Assembly: GCF_000219585.1 (NCBI RefSeq)
Contig: NC_015731.1
Coordinates: 1,178,001 to 1,242,000, forward strand
Direction: 5' to 3'
Length of the DNA stretch: 64,000 bases
DNA from: Nitrosomonas sp. Is79A3
GTDB lineage: Bacteria > Pseudomonadota > Gammaproteobacteria > Burkholderiales > Nitrosomonadaceae
Shown in pieces: positions 36,440 to 44,588 of the stretch. The translations under genes and the position numbers were made by a program. Under the pieces are notes generated by a model. The model did no database searches, had not been told where the DNA came from, and saw only the letters and a list, made by a program, of their open reading frames with translations. How positions within the stretch are numbered: the stretch's first letter is position 1; each line of letters opens with the position of its first letter.

Positions 36440-36777
36440 TTGCGAATCCAGGGAAGATTTGGTTGATGGTTGAGCCGGTGGATATGCGTCGCGGCATTGA
36501 CGGGTTGTCGGTGTTGGTGAAGCAGGCGTTGCAGCGATCGCCATGTGCGGGTTCAGCGTTTGTGTTTTGCAATCTCGCGGGCAATCGCATCAAGGTGCTG
36601 CTGTGGGACGGCACCGGCGTGTGGTTGTGCCAGCGCCGCTTGCATCAGGGGCGGTTCGTTTGGGAACGTTCGGATACGGGTGGGATGGAACTGACTTCGT
36701 CGCAATGGGAGTGGTTGATTGCCGGGGTGGATTGGCGTCGTTTGGGGTTACAATCTTGCGCGCGAAAATATAGCTAA
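36430..36777 (+). CDS. tnpB: IS66 Orf2 protein TnpB
   Basis: 115 residues, the family's standard size. Motifs MVEPVDMRRGIDGLSVLV, GSAFVFCNLAGNRIKVLLWD and RFVWERSD are diagnostic. The start is the GTG at 36430 inside the tnpA end. Earlier in-frame starts would add residues that the family lacks. Confidence 0.88.
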   Translation: MSLIANPGKIWLMVEPVDMRRGIDGLSVLVKQALQRSPCAGSAFVFCNLAGNRIKVLLWDGTGVWLCQRRLHQGRFVWERSDTGGMELTSSQWEWLIAGVDWRRLGLQSCARKYS

Positions 36778-36825
36778 AGCCAATACTGACGTCACTTTGC
36801 GCGGGTTTTGCAGTATAATAACACC

Positions 36826-38393
36826 ATGAAAATGCACGCAAAACAGTCAATTGAATTGGATCATCTGAACCTCGCGCCAGTGGTTAAAACCGAGGTATCG
36901 AATCTGATCCAAGCGTTACAAAACGAGCTCAAACTGCTGGAAGCGAAGAACCAGGCACTGATGCTGGAACTGGCACACTTGCGCCGCATTCGTTACGATG
37001 TGAAGAGCGAAGCACTGTCGCAGCCACAGTTGAGTATGTTCGAAGAAGACTGGGAAACCGATGTGGCGGCGATCGAAGCGGAAATCGAGCAATTGCCGCT
37101 GCCTTCTCCACAGAAACCTAAGCGTGCACGCGCTGGGCGCCAACCGTTGCCGGATCATCTGCCGCGCATCGAACACCGCCATGAGCCGCAATCCTGCCAA
37201 TGCAAACAGTGCGGCAGCGATCTGGTAAAAATCGGCGAAGATGTCTGCGAACAACTGGACGTCAAACCCGCCGAATTCTTCGTACACCGCCACATCCGCC
37301 CGCAATACGCCTGCCGGACTTGCGAAACCGTGGTCGCGGAACCCGTGCCACCCGCCGTCATCGACGGCGGTATGGCAACAACCGGACTGCTTGCTTGGAT
37401 CACGACCTGCAAATACCTCGATCACCTGCCGCTGTATCGCATCGCACAAATCGCCGCCCGGGAAGGTGTCACTTTATCGCTTTCCACGTTGGCGGAATGG
37501 ATCGGACGTGTAGGCGTGGCACTGCAGCCGCTGGTTGACCGGCTGATTTTGCACTTATTGCATGGCTCTGTGTTACACGTCGATGAAACCCCGGTGGCGC
37601 AACTTGATCCCGGCAGTGGAAAAACGCAGCGCGCCTACCTGTGGGCATATCGCAGCAACGATTTTGAGTCGGGGCCGCGCATCATCGTATTCGACTACCA
37701 AACCAGCCGTAGTGGCAAACATGTGCAAAACTTCCTCAACAGCTGGCAAGGCCACTTGCTGGTCGACGACTATGGTGGTTACAAGGCTTTATTCTCCAAA
37801 ACAGCATCACCCTGCACTGAATTAGGGTGCTGGGCGCACGCACGCCGCAAATTCTTCGACCTGCACCAAGCCAACGCCAGCACCGTCGCGTATGAGGTGC
37901 TGGCGTTGGCGGATTTTACGCCGCCGAAGCCGAAGGCAAGCACTTATCGACCGAAGCCCGGCAGATACTATGCGCAGAAAAAAGCCTGCCGATCCTGCAA
38001 TCGTTGCACGACTGGTTACTACAAACCTGCGCCCAAACTGCCGATGGCGGCGGCACCGCCAAAGCCATCGACTACACCTTGAAGCGCTGGCAAAGCCTAA
38101 TCCGCTACGCCAGCAGCGGGCACCTGCCGATTGACAACAACCCCGTCGAAAACACTATTCGCCCCATCGCGCTCAGCAAGAAAAACTGGCTGTTCACCGG
38201 CTCCAAACGCGCCGAGAAACGTGCCGCCGCCATTCAAACCCTACTTGGCACCGCAAAACTCAACGGCCTCAACCCCGCACAATGGCTAGCCGACACCCTC
38301 GAAAAACTCCCTACCTGGCCTAATAGCCGAATCGATGAATTGCTGCCGTTCGCACCGGAGGATATTGAAGCATTAATGAAGGAATGTGAGTAG
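36826..38393 (+). pseudogene. tnpC: IS66 transposase TnpC, frameshifted
   Basis: The N-terminal part (coiled coil, then zinc-finger Cys pairs CQCKQCG and CRTC, then the catalytic region with HVDETPVAQ and LVDDYGGYKALF) is intact up to about 37911. There the run GATTTTACG keeps four T's where reading on in frame needs five. One more T would give ADFYAAEAEGK and join seamlessly to the downstream frame (38004-38393: NNPVENTIRPIALSKKNWLF and so on). As it stands, the protein ends prematurely at 38082 and lacks the C-terminal catalytic Glu region. Confidence 0.85.
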
Positions 38394-38414
38394 ATGGTGG
38401 GGTTGGAGGGATAC

Positions 38415-38745
38415 ACAACATGTGCATAGCGCCGCTGTCCATCCAAGATCGATAATAGCCAGGTGCCAAGTACATCAACTACCTTGGGTGCATTGGGACT
38501 GGTGTAATCCATTGGACATCCATCCACCCAGCGGGTGAATAACCCGGAAACTTCCAAAAACTCGGCAAAGAACGGTAATTGCCCCAGTGCCCCAGTGCTG
38601 TGGTGCTTCCGCCTTCGTCCCAGCGAACGTGAAACCAGCCACCAGGGGTGGCTACGCTTTGTTCAGCCGCCGTTTGTTCCGTCTCCTGCAAAGTAGTATT
38701 GATCACCTCGACCAGTGTCTTCTTTTCAAATTTAATTTCACCCAT
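38415..38745 (-). pseudogene. Transposase N-terminal remnant (IS1380/IS4-like)
   Basis: Starting at ATG 38745, the minus strand reads FHVRWDEGGSTTALG. It then shifts frame through a tandem 8-bp duplication (CCCCAGTG twice, 38582-38597) and continues as LPFFAEFLEVSGLFTRW and LSILDGQRRYAHV, where the IS66 end begins. This is the N-terminal part of a DDE transposase. Its C terminus is missing: the DNA on the other side of the IS66 does not continue the frame. Confidence 0.65.
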
Positions 38746-38810
38746 TGGGTGAGCCTCCTATTCTGCCGCAATCCCTTACTAGAAATACATTTGTGGCAAT
38801 TTTACTGGAA

Positions 38811-39005
38811 TCAACTGAGGAAAATAGGATTATCGGCCACCTGAAATCGGATTATCGAATGGCGAGGAACTATCTGAAAGGCGCTATTGGCGATCGCATC
38901 AACCTGCTGATGGCTGCTGCCGCCTGGAATCTGAAACAATGGCTGCTGGCCATTTTTTGGCTCTTTTTCCCATGGCGAAAACTGCAAATTTATCGGATTC
39001 CTTGA
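38811..39005 (+). pseudogene. IS5-family transposase C-terminal remnant
   Basis: Reads IIGHLKSDYRMARNYLKGA and DRINLLMAAAAWNLKQWL, the characteristic last 60 residues of IS5-type transposases. The upstream catalytic part is missing. A possible right end of the element lies near 39098 (CAGGGACGACTAAG). From 39006 to 39300 there is no gene. Confidence 0.75.
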
Positions 39006-39300
39006 TGGAAATTTAAACTACCAGGGCATGCATTTTAGTAGGCACCAGTTTTCTCGGGTAGCTTTTCCAGAACAACTGTTGTTTGATACTTTTTCAGGGA
39101 CGACTAAGTAAGCCCGGCGGTCTTTGACAATTTTTAATAAACCGATAAACACAACATTTTGTGATCAGGGGTATTTCGATTGGTTGGTCTTAGTAGCATG
39201 GTCATTACATCTCTCTGATATAAAATTTTGCTATTGCACCTCTGGGGTTTTTAGCTTACCCCAGCCCACATGCTACTCAAAATGCAGAAATTCCTTATTC

Positions 39301-39330
39301 AAAATTCGGCCGCAAGCGACCGAATTTTTT
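39301..39330. terminator. Terminator between IS5 remnant and the exported-protein operon
   Basis: AAATTCGG (39302-39309) pairs with CCGAATTT (39320-39327) around a 10-nt loop. T runs follow on both strands (six on plus, four on minus). It probably ends the leftward operon that stops at 39346. Confidence 0.75.
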
Positions 39331-39345
39331 ATACTGACGAACATG

Positions 39346-40596
39346 TTATTGCAAGTTATAAGTATAACTTCCATCCAGATCTTTTTTAAGGGTTACATTA
39401 AATAAGATTGATGGTGAGCCATTACCACCAGAACCCCGCGATTGTGGCAAAATAATACTACGACTAGGGAGGATTTCTCCCAATACATTTAGTTGAATCG
39501 TTGCAGTTTTTGCACCAGAGCCACTATAATAATTTACGCCAAATGAATATGTTCCTGGTATGACATTACTACAAGACGTATAGTAATGTTCAGGGCCGGT
39601 TCCAGTTGTATCATCACGATCCAAAGATCCTGCTAAACCTTGCCTAGAAGCGTAATAGACATGGGTGCTACTTGGTTCATATATGTGCAAATCAATGTCA
39701 CCAGGAATATCCCACGTAAGTGTTGCCGTGATTGGTCCATTGGTATTATTAACATTAGTGTGAAGACTACTTAATGTAGTATTCATAACCGATGTTGTGT
39801 GTGACCTAATAGCTGAGTAAGTAGAATTTGTGTATATTTCTTCAAAACCATGCCCCAATAAATCGTTTGTATTTATGGGTACAGAAGAATCGTTATATGG
39901 TAACGTGGCTGTTTCAATAGCTCGAAGAGCATTAATGACCATGTCATTTTTTGAAGTTACATATGGTGTTCCTCCAGCCACTTCGTTTGCAGGATCTGCC
40001 ACTCCAGCAATGCCAAATGCATCAATCTCGATGTGTGGATTGCTCGCCAGTCTATAATATGCAGCATTGGCATACAAATTTCCCTGCGAATGGGCAACAA
40101 CCATCACTTTCCTTCCTTGTGTTAATTGCATTGTGTAGGCTTCAACATGGCCGATTAAAGTTGAGTCCGAGTATTGAGTGAACTGGGCGAGATTCTGTTT
40201 TAATTGAGTTGTATAGTCAATCTGACTGCCTAGGAAGTAATCTGATAAGAAGTTTACTATTGCATGAGAAACTGTTTCACCGGATATAAAATCAAGAAGC
40301 ATACTCCATACTAGAGTTGGGTCCTCAGCCATTTTCTGTTCAAAAGTAGTCAGCAGATCAAGTAATAACCCATTACTATCATTCTGAGCTTTATAATACT
40401 GAATTTGCTCACTATTATAATTTTTACCGAGTATCAGCCGGACTTGATCTAACGAGCGGTCCATTTTATTTATGTCATTGTTTACACCATTTCCAAAAAA
40501 AACACTATATCCAGAAGAACAGACATTGTTTAATGTGGCATATGCGCTATTAGACAATGAAAGCGTTAGTAAAAATACAAAAAATATGGTTTTCAT
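39346..40596 (-). CDS. Exported lipase-like protein with DUF2135/YfaP-type domain
   Basis: 416 residues from the ATG at 40596, which follows GAGGA. A signal peptide (TIFFVFLLTLSLSNSAYA) is present. The N-terminal domain carries VMVVAHSQGN, the G/A-x-S-x-G nucleophile elbow of alpha/beta hydrolases, with GIAGVADPANEV following. The C-terminal domain has TLTWDIPGDIDLHIYEPSS and DDTTGTGPEHYY, as in DUF2135/YfaP proteins. It may be a surface esterase. It is third in a leftward operon with a 22-bp gap to the gene before it. The region is AT-rich compared with the core genes, hinting at transfer. Confidence 0.65.
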   Translation of the reverse strand: MKTIFFVFLLTLSLSNSAYATLNNVCSSGYSVFFGNGVNNDINKMDRSLDQVRLILGKNYNSEQIQYYKAQNDSNGLLLDLLTTFEQKMAEDPTLVWSMLLDFISGETVSHAIVNFLSDYFLGSQIDYTTQLKQNLAQFTQYSDSTLIGHVEAYTMQLTQGRKVMVVAHSQGNLYANAAYYRLASNPHIEIDAFGIAGVADPANEVAGGTPYVTSKNDMVINALRAIETATLPYNDSSVPINTNDLLGHGFEEIYTNSTYSAIRSHTTSVMNTTLSSLHTNVNNTNGPITATLTWDIPGDIDLHIYEPSSTHVYYASRQGLAGSLDRDDTTGTGPEHYYTSCSNVIPGTYSFGVNYYSGSGAKTATIQLNVLGEILPSRSIILPQSRGSGGNGSPSILFNVTLKKDLDGSYTYNLQ

Positions 40597-40618
40597 TTTT
40601 ATCCTCATGGAATACCTT

Positions 40619-41476
40619 TTAATTTGGCAAAGAACTAGAATCGAAAGTGCATGGCTGCCCTACCGGATCCGAAAAAACCTGGCCAGCTGCCATATCGCCT
40701 AACTGTAGCCATGCTTTTATTCTGTCCTTATTATCAAGCATAATGTTTCTAAGATAATTCGATCCTTGTTTATACGCTTCGTAATTACCCGTAAAGGCCC
40801 CCATTATATTTTTCATGCACTCTTCAGCTTTGAAATAGTTAGATACTGAATCGAATGCTTCTTGTACAGTACCTTGATTTAATAGAGCCGTACGATATGC
40901 AGCTAGTACTTGAAAAGCTGCTGCTTGTTGTCTGGCAGAACTATTAAAATGAAAAGTAACGTTTGCTTCAATGGCATCACGTACACCATTATTGTTGTTA
41001 TCAGAGCCACCTAATCCGTCATCACTAATTATAGGAAATGCAAGGATTCTAAATGTCGATGAAATTTTGAATCTCGATGGATTAGAATATTTTAATTTAA
41101 TGGTCAGCGACTCTTCAAAGGAGAGTGATTGGCCTGATGAACCAGCAATAAGGTAAGGATTCCCTTCTAAAGTTATACCGCTTGGAGAGTTAACAGACAC
41201 CCCTGCCGGAGTGTCCAGTATTACTAAAGCAACAGGTAATTGTATTTGTTGGTTGGATTTGTTTGTGATACTAATTATTGAGTCATAAGTATTAGTTGAT
41301 CGATTAAATACCAGACCCGATCTATCTACTTTAAACAAACTAGTTAAGTCAGTTGCGCTTTCAGATAAAGATATCTGATTCCCATTAACAGCCAATGCAG
41401 ACCCACCACTAAGTAAAAATAAAAGTGATAAACACGCTGATATATAAAAATGGATTATTTGTATTTTAATACGCAT
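40619..41476 (-). CDS. Exported protein of unknown function
   Basis: 285 residues, signal peptide (ISACLSLLFLLSGGSALA). The first half looks like an Ig-like beta domain (YDSIISITNKSNQQIQLPVA), then comes SDNNNNGVRDAIE, an EF-hand-like Ca-binding loop. The second half is helical, with two Cys that could pair. GGGAG precedes the ATG. The start overlaps the end of the PEP-CTERM gene by 11 bases, so they are co-transcribed. No family recognised. Confidence 0.65.
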   Translation of the reverse strand: MRIKIQIIHFYISACLSLLFLLSGGSALAVNGNQISLSESATDLTSLFKVDRSGLVFNRSTNTYDSIISITNKSNQQIQLPVALVILDTPAGVSVNSPSGITLEGNPYLIAGSSGQSLSFEESLTIKLKYSNPSRFKISSTFRILAFPIISDDGLGGSDNNNNGVRDAIEANVTFHFNSSARQQAAAFQVLAAYRTALLNQGTVQEAFDSVSNYFKAEECMKNIMGAFTGNYEAYKQGSNYLRNIMLDNKDRIKAWLQLGDMAAGQVFSDPVGQPCTFDSSSLPN

Positions 41477-42122
41477 TGCTAAGTCTCCCTTTTTTGCTTC
41501 GAGCGGAATACATTATGATAGGTATTCCAACAAGCAAGAATAAAATAATACCGGGCTCTGGAACAGAGGAAACAATTGGTGAATAAATATTAGCAGTTGG
41601 GCTACTTCCAGAATCCCAGCGAAAAAGAGAATCAGCTCCAGTTGGATCAAATGTATTTATCAACACTTGACCAGTTTCATCAAGTAGAAAAATAGAAAAT
41701 GCATCAGGAAAAGAAGATCCGCCTGGAGATAAGTTAGTTGCTGTCACGATATCAAAGCTTATCTTATTACCAAACGTGAGAGATACAAGAAGCTCATTAA
41801 AGAAATCAGAATCAGCAAATAAAATAGTTGAAGAAACATCACCAGAAACACCGCCAATTAGAGAGGTAGATATTATTGACGAACCTATCCCGAAGTCAAA
41901 ATTGGAGATTATGAATGAATTATCAGGAGATCCACCATCTATAAAATCAAAGGCAACTTGCCCAGTTTGTCCAGTTAGCGAAGTGGTCGATATATTAAAA
42001 CTGATTGCTAAAGCTTCTTTTCCTACAAGTAATTGAAACACCAAAGTAAAGCAGCATAAAATGAAATACACAGATTTCCTTTTATTATTTTGTATCTGTT
42101 TCTTTATCACAATTTTCTCCAT
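41466..42122 (-). CDS. PEP-CTERM sorted surface protein
   Basis: 218 residues. It has an N-terminal signal (FILCCFTLVFQLLVGKEALA), a beta-rich body, and a C-terminal sorting signal: SSVPEPGIILFLLVGIPIIM followed by basic YSARSKKGR. The body resembles the NF038129 group of PEP-CTERM proteins. The signal directs processing by exosortase and usually exopolysaccharide-associated surface display; no exosortase gene is in the window. First gene of the leftward three-gene operon. Confidence 0.8.
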   Translation of the reverse strand: MEKIVIKKQIQNNKRKSVYFILCCFTLVFQLLVGKEALAISFNISTTSLTGQTGQVAFDFIDGGSPDNSFIISNFDFGIGSSIISTSLIGGVSGDVSSTILFADSDFFNELLVSLTFGNKISFDIVTATNLSPGGSSFPDAFSIFLLDETGQVLINTFDPTGADSLFRWDSGSSPTANIYSPIVSSVPEPGIILFLLVGIPIIMYSARSKKGRLSNAY

Positions 42123-42227
42123 TTATAGATTCGGCCATTAAGCAGTACGATTTATCATATCAGCGAAAGCCAAAATACAAACTTTTTTTCGATCTGGAAC
42201 CAGCTTGATTATAACGATGTTAATTTT

Positions 42228-42371
42228 GGCTCTGTAACAGTTAATTGTTGAATTTTCCAATTCACTGACGACAAATGATTTTTTGATAACCATGAAAACA
42301 TATAACCAATTGATTAAAAATAAATCATGTTATTTTGCAAATCATTTTCAACAGCCAATTGTGACATTGCC
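42228..42371. mobile_element. 144-bp MITE with 8-bp target duplication
   Basis: It starts GGCTCTGTAACAGTTA and ends, inverted, GGCAATGTCACAATTG. It is flanked by a perfect direct repeat TTAATTTT (42220-42227 and 42372-42379). The left end continues as ATTGTTGAAT, the same as inside the adjacent IS1595 element. An 8-bp duplication is the IS1595-family size. There is no coding content. Confidence 0.8.
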
Positions 42372-42468
42372 TTAATTTTTTTGATAGATGTCATTTGTCC
42401 TGAAGTGCCCAGAAGTTGTCCCGAAGATTTTCTGGAAGAATCAGATTTGTATAGAGTTGGCTATTATA

Positions 42469-42667
42469 GATCCGACCAATAAATAGTTTTAAGCGGCATA
42501 TTTTACATACGGATCCTGGAAGTACGAAGCAACGCTCTCTGGATTATTCTGCAGCATCAACATATGATCATCGGCAGCGGCATGTAATTTCTCCTTGGTA
42601 CGCACCGGAACTTTCGAACCGATAGCCTGCTTCAAATCTGAGTTTAATCTTGGCTATGTCACCGTTA
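42469..42667. repeat. 199-bp inverted repeat, left arm
   Basis: Nearly identical, inverted, to 43681-43879; I count four mismatches. Read on the minus strand it encodes SKVPVRTKEKLHAAVDDHML then NPERVASYFQDPYVKYAA and a stop, like a transposase C-terminal tail. The inner end includes the terminal repeat of the IS1595 element. Confidence 0.85.
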
Positions 42668-43696
42668 ATTGTTGAATGTCATTCATACCCAACGCGGCAA
42701 GCAAAACTGAGCGGGGAGACAAGGAACCATGAGCACGATCAATCAGTCGTCGCCACCCGAGATAATTGGCAAGGTAATGTGTGGCGATGCCGTGAAATCG
42801 GCGCATCCATTCTTTGAGTCGACCGTCGTAGGCATTCACGTTTTGCACGTGGTAGATCTTGCCGACAACCCGGATACCTGCAGCCAGATTGATTGGGCGG
42901 TGGGCGATGCCGATTTTCCGCACTGCGGTACCCAATGCCTTGCCGCTATCAGTACAGAGAACTGCATCGTTTGCCAGCAATGGTTTGAGTGCCGCGCCAA
43001 TGTGCTCTTTGTCAGCCTTCTCCAAAACGAAATCAGATGTGTTCCCAGTACGGTCACGGCAAATCAACACAGGAATCTGTTCAGAGGACAAACCACGCTT
43101 CGATGCTTTGCCGCCACGCTTATGTGGCGGGCGCGTCATACCGTGTTTCTTACCTTTGAATGATTCAAGAAAGAAGGTTTCGTCAGCTTCAGCAATGCCA
43201 ACCAAACTTGTGGCTTTCTGCTCATTAGGCAGCTTAAGAAAACGATGGCGCCAACGAAATGCCGTGTTGCGATGCATATCGCAGACTTTTGCGCTGGTGC
43301 GCACGCTCTGACCTGATGCTATTTGTTGCGCGTATTCCAGCCACTTGTCCTTATGGCGCAGGCGTGCCAGTGGTGTTCCGCTTAGTGTATTGAAGGTGAC
43401 GCGGCAGGCACAGCAGCGATAGCGTTGTAACCCAGAAGCCGATCCCCAGCGTGCAATTTGGTTATGACCGCACTTGGGGCACAATGGCGTGACCAGTATA
43501 CGATTTTCAATCAACGTACTGACGGCCTGAATATGCCCAATCTTGTGCAAACAATCTGCTAATAACCTTCTCTGGTGCGGCGTCAATCTTGCAAGTTCTG
43601 CCGCTAATATTTGGAATTCTTCAGTTTTCATCAAAGATCCTATCTCATTGATTCATATGAAAACAGTATAGACCACTATTTAACGGTGACATAGCC
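42652..43696 (-). mobile_element. IS1595-family insertion sequence
   Basis: About 1045 bp bounded by GGCTATGTCACCGTTAA and its inverse. It encodes one transposase. The flanks are not a direct duplication: TTAATCTT lies on the left and its inverse AAGATTAA on the right, because inverted copies of the same foreign sequence surround it. Confidence 0.8.
42654..43634 (-). CDS. IS1595-family transposase
   Basis: 326 residues. The N-terminal zinc ribbon is CPKCGHNQIARWG with a second pair CCAC, typical for this family. The DDE-type core includes ADETFFLESFKGKKH, LCTDSGKALGTA and the final catalytic region around HVQNVNAYDGRLKEWM (N replacing E as in the IS1595 pattern). It ends inside the terminal repeat. 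It could act on the neighbouring MITE. Confidence 0.88.
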   Translation of the reverse strand: MMKTEEFQILAAELARLTPHQRRLLADCLHKIGHIQAVSTLIENRILVTPLCPKCGHNQIARWGSASGLQRYRCCACRVTFNTLSGTPLARLRHKDKWLEYAQQIASGQSVRTSAKVCDMHRNTAFRWRHRFLKLPNEQKATSLVGIAEADETFFLESFKGKKHGMTRPPHKRGGKASKRGLSSEQIPVLICRDRTGNTSDFVLEKADKEHIGAALKPLLANDAVLCTDSGKALGTAVRKIGIAHRPINLAAGIRVVGKIYHVQNVNAYDGRLKEWMRRFHGIATHYLANYLGWRRLIDRAHGSLSPRSVLLAALGMNDIQQLTVT

Positions 43697-43879
43697 AAGA
43701 TTAAACTCAGATTTGAAGCAGGCTATCGGTTCGAAAGTTCCGGTGCGTACCAAGGAGAAATTACATGCCGCTGTCGATGATCATATGTTGATGCTGCAGA
43801 ATAATCCAGAGCGCGTTGCTTCGTACTTCCAGGATCCGTATGTAAAATATGCCGCTTAAAACTATTTAATGGCCGGATC
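43681..43879. repeat. 199-bp inverted repeat, right arm
   Basis: Mirror of 42469-42667. Read on plus it gives the same short coding tail ending YVKYAA and a stop. Its outer end overlaps the last codons of the PIN-domain remnant. Confidence 0.85.
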
Positions 43880-44014
43880 AATAAAATGATCAAGTTCTTC
43901 AAGTGCGGTGATTGGAATGGTTACATTATTTTCTTCAAAGCTATAGATTGCGTTGTGGTTGTATAAAATAACTGAAGTATCAGGAACATATATCTTCTTT
44001 TGCTTTCGCGGCAT
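43862..44014 (-). pseudogene. PhoH-type PIN domain remnant
   Basis: Fifty codons: MPRKQKKIYVPDTSVILYNH, then YSFEENNVTIPITALEELDH and a stop at the repeat arm. This is the start of a PIN domain as found at the N terminus of PhoH-like ATPases (DTSV catalytic Asp, IPxxxLEELD). The rest is missing, probably lost when the repeat arm arrived. Too short to be functional. Confidence 0.65.
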
Positions 44015-44588
44015 GGATAGCTAATTTGTTTAATAAAATGACAATACTAGTCATTAATTATTACAGTATCGTGTAAGTCATGTATTGAATAATTCATGCT
44101 TATCTGGTTGTCTCCCATACATACTATCGATAGTATGTTGAATATCTGCATCACCCACTGGAATAATCGTGACTATTAACGTGCTTAGGCAGGATGATTT
44201 GCCATTCCCGTGCTCGCTGCCGGAATCCGAACGTCATTTTCTGAATGAGGCGGCTTGTGAGCACCAGTCGTACTGCTGACACCGTCATGGGTGCACATCG
44301 CCCCGTCTGTGAACCTTAAGGCTTTTAATTGGGAACATATTACGCCCTATCGCAAACTGGAGAACATGGGAGACAGAACTATCATTCCGGCTACTCAATG
44401 CTTGTTTGATTCGTACTCAAATTAAACTAAAAACGGTAGAGGGGCATATTCTGTTATGTGTCCGTAAGATTCTGTCGCTGCAGAGAAGCCCTTACTTTTT
44501 TAGACTCTCCTAAATTAGACAAAGAAACACCTTGTTACGATTAGAAAGCAATATACTTGATATTTAAACAGCAGCGCCAAATTAAAAA
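44015..44588. other. Spacer without a gene; contains an 18-bp palindrome
   Basis: There is no supported coding sequence. CATACTATCGATAGTATG at 44120-44137 is a perfect palindrome. The rest contains broken reading frames (for example HITPYRKLENMGDRTIIPA) that look like decayed coding DNA of unknown origin. Confidence 0.45.

Larger units (their letters stand above)
36075..38414 (+). mobile_element. IS66-family insertion sequence
   Basis: About 2.34 kb with the three-gene tnpA-tnpB-tnpC order of IS66. The left end GTAAGCCTCCAACCC and the inverted right end GTATCCCTCCAACCC agree at 13 of 15. The flanking octamers (TCTGAAAT and ACAACATG) do not match, so the expected 8-bp target duplication is absent. 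tnpC is frameshifted. The copy looks non-autonomous and its neighbourhood rearranged. Confidence 0.85.

Noticed and set aside
36067..38422. 8-bp target duplication around the IS66 element
   Set aside because: The flanking octamers differ, so none is claimed.
44451..44484. PHO-box-like CTGTTATGTGTCCGTAAG before the CHAD gene
   Set aside because: Only one half-site is reasonable and the hexamer at the expected -10 (TGCAGA) is wrong, so no Pho promoter is claimed here.
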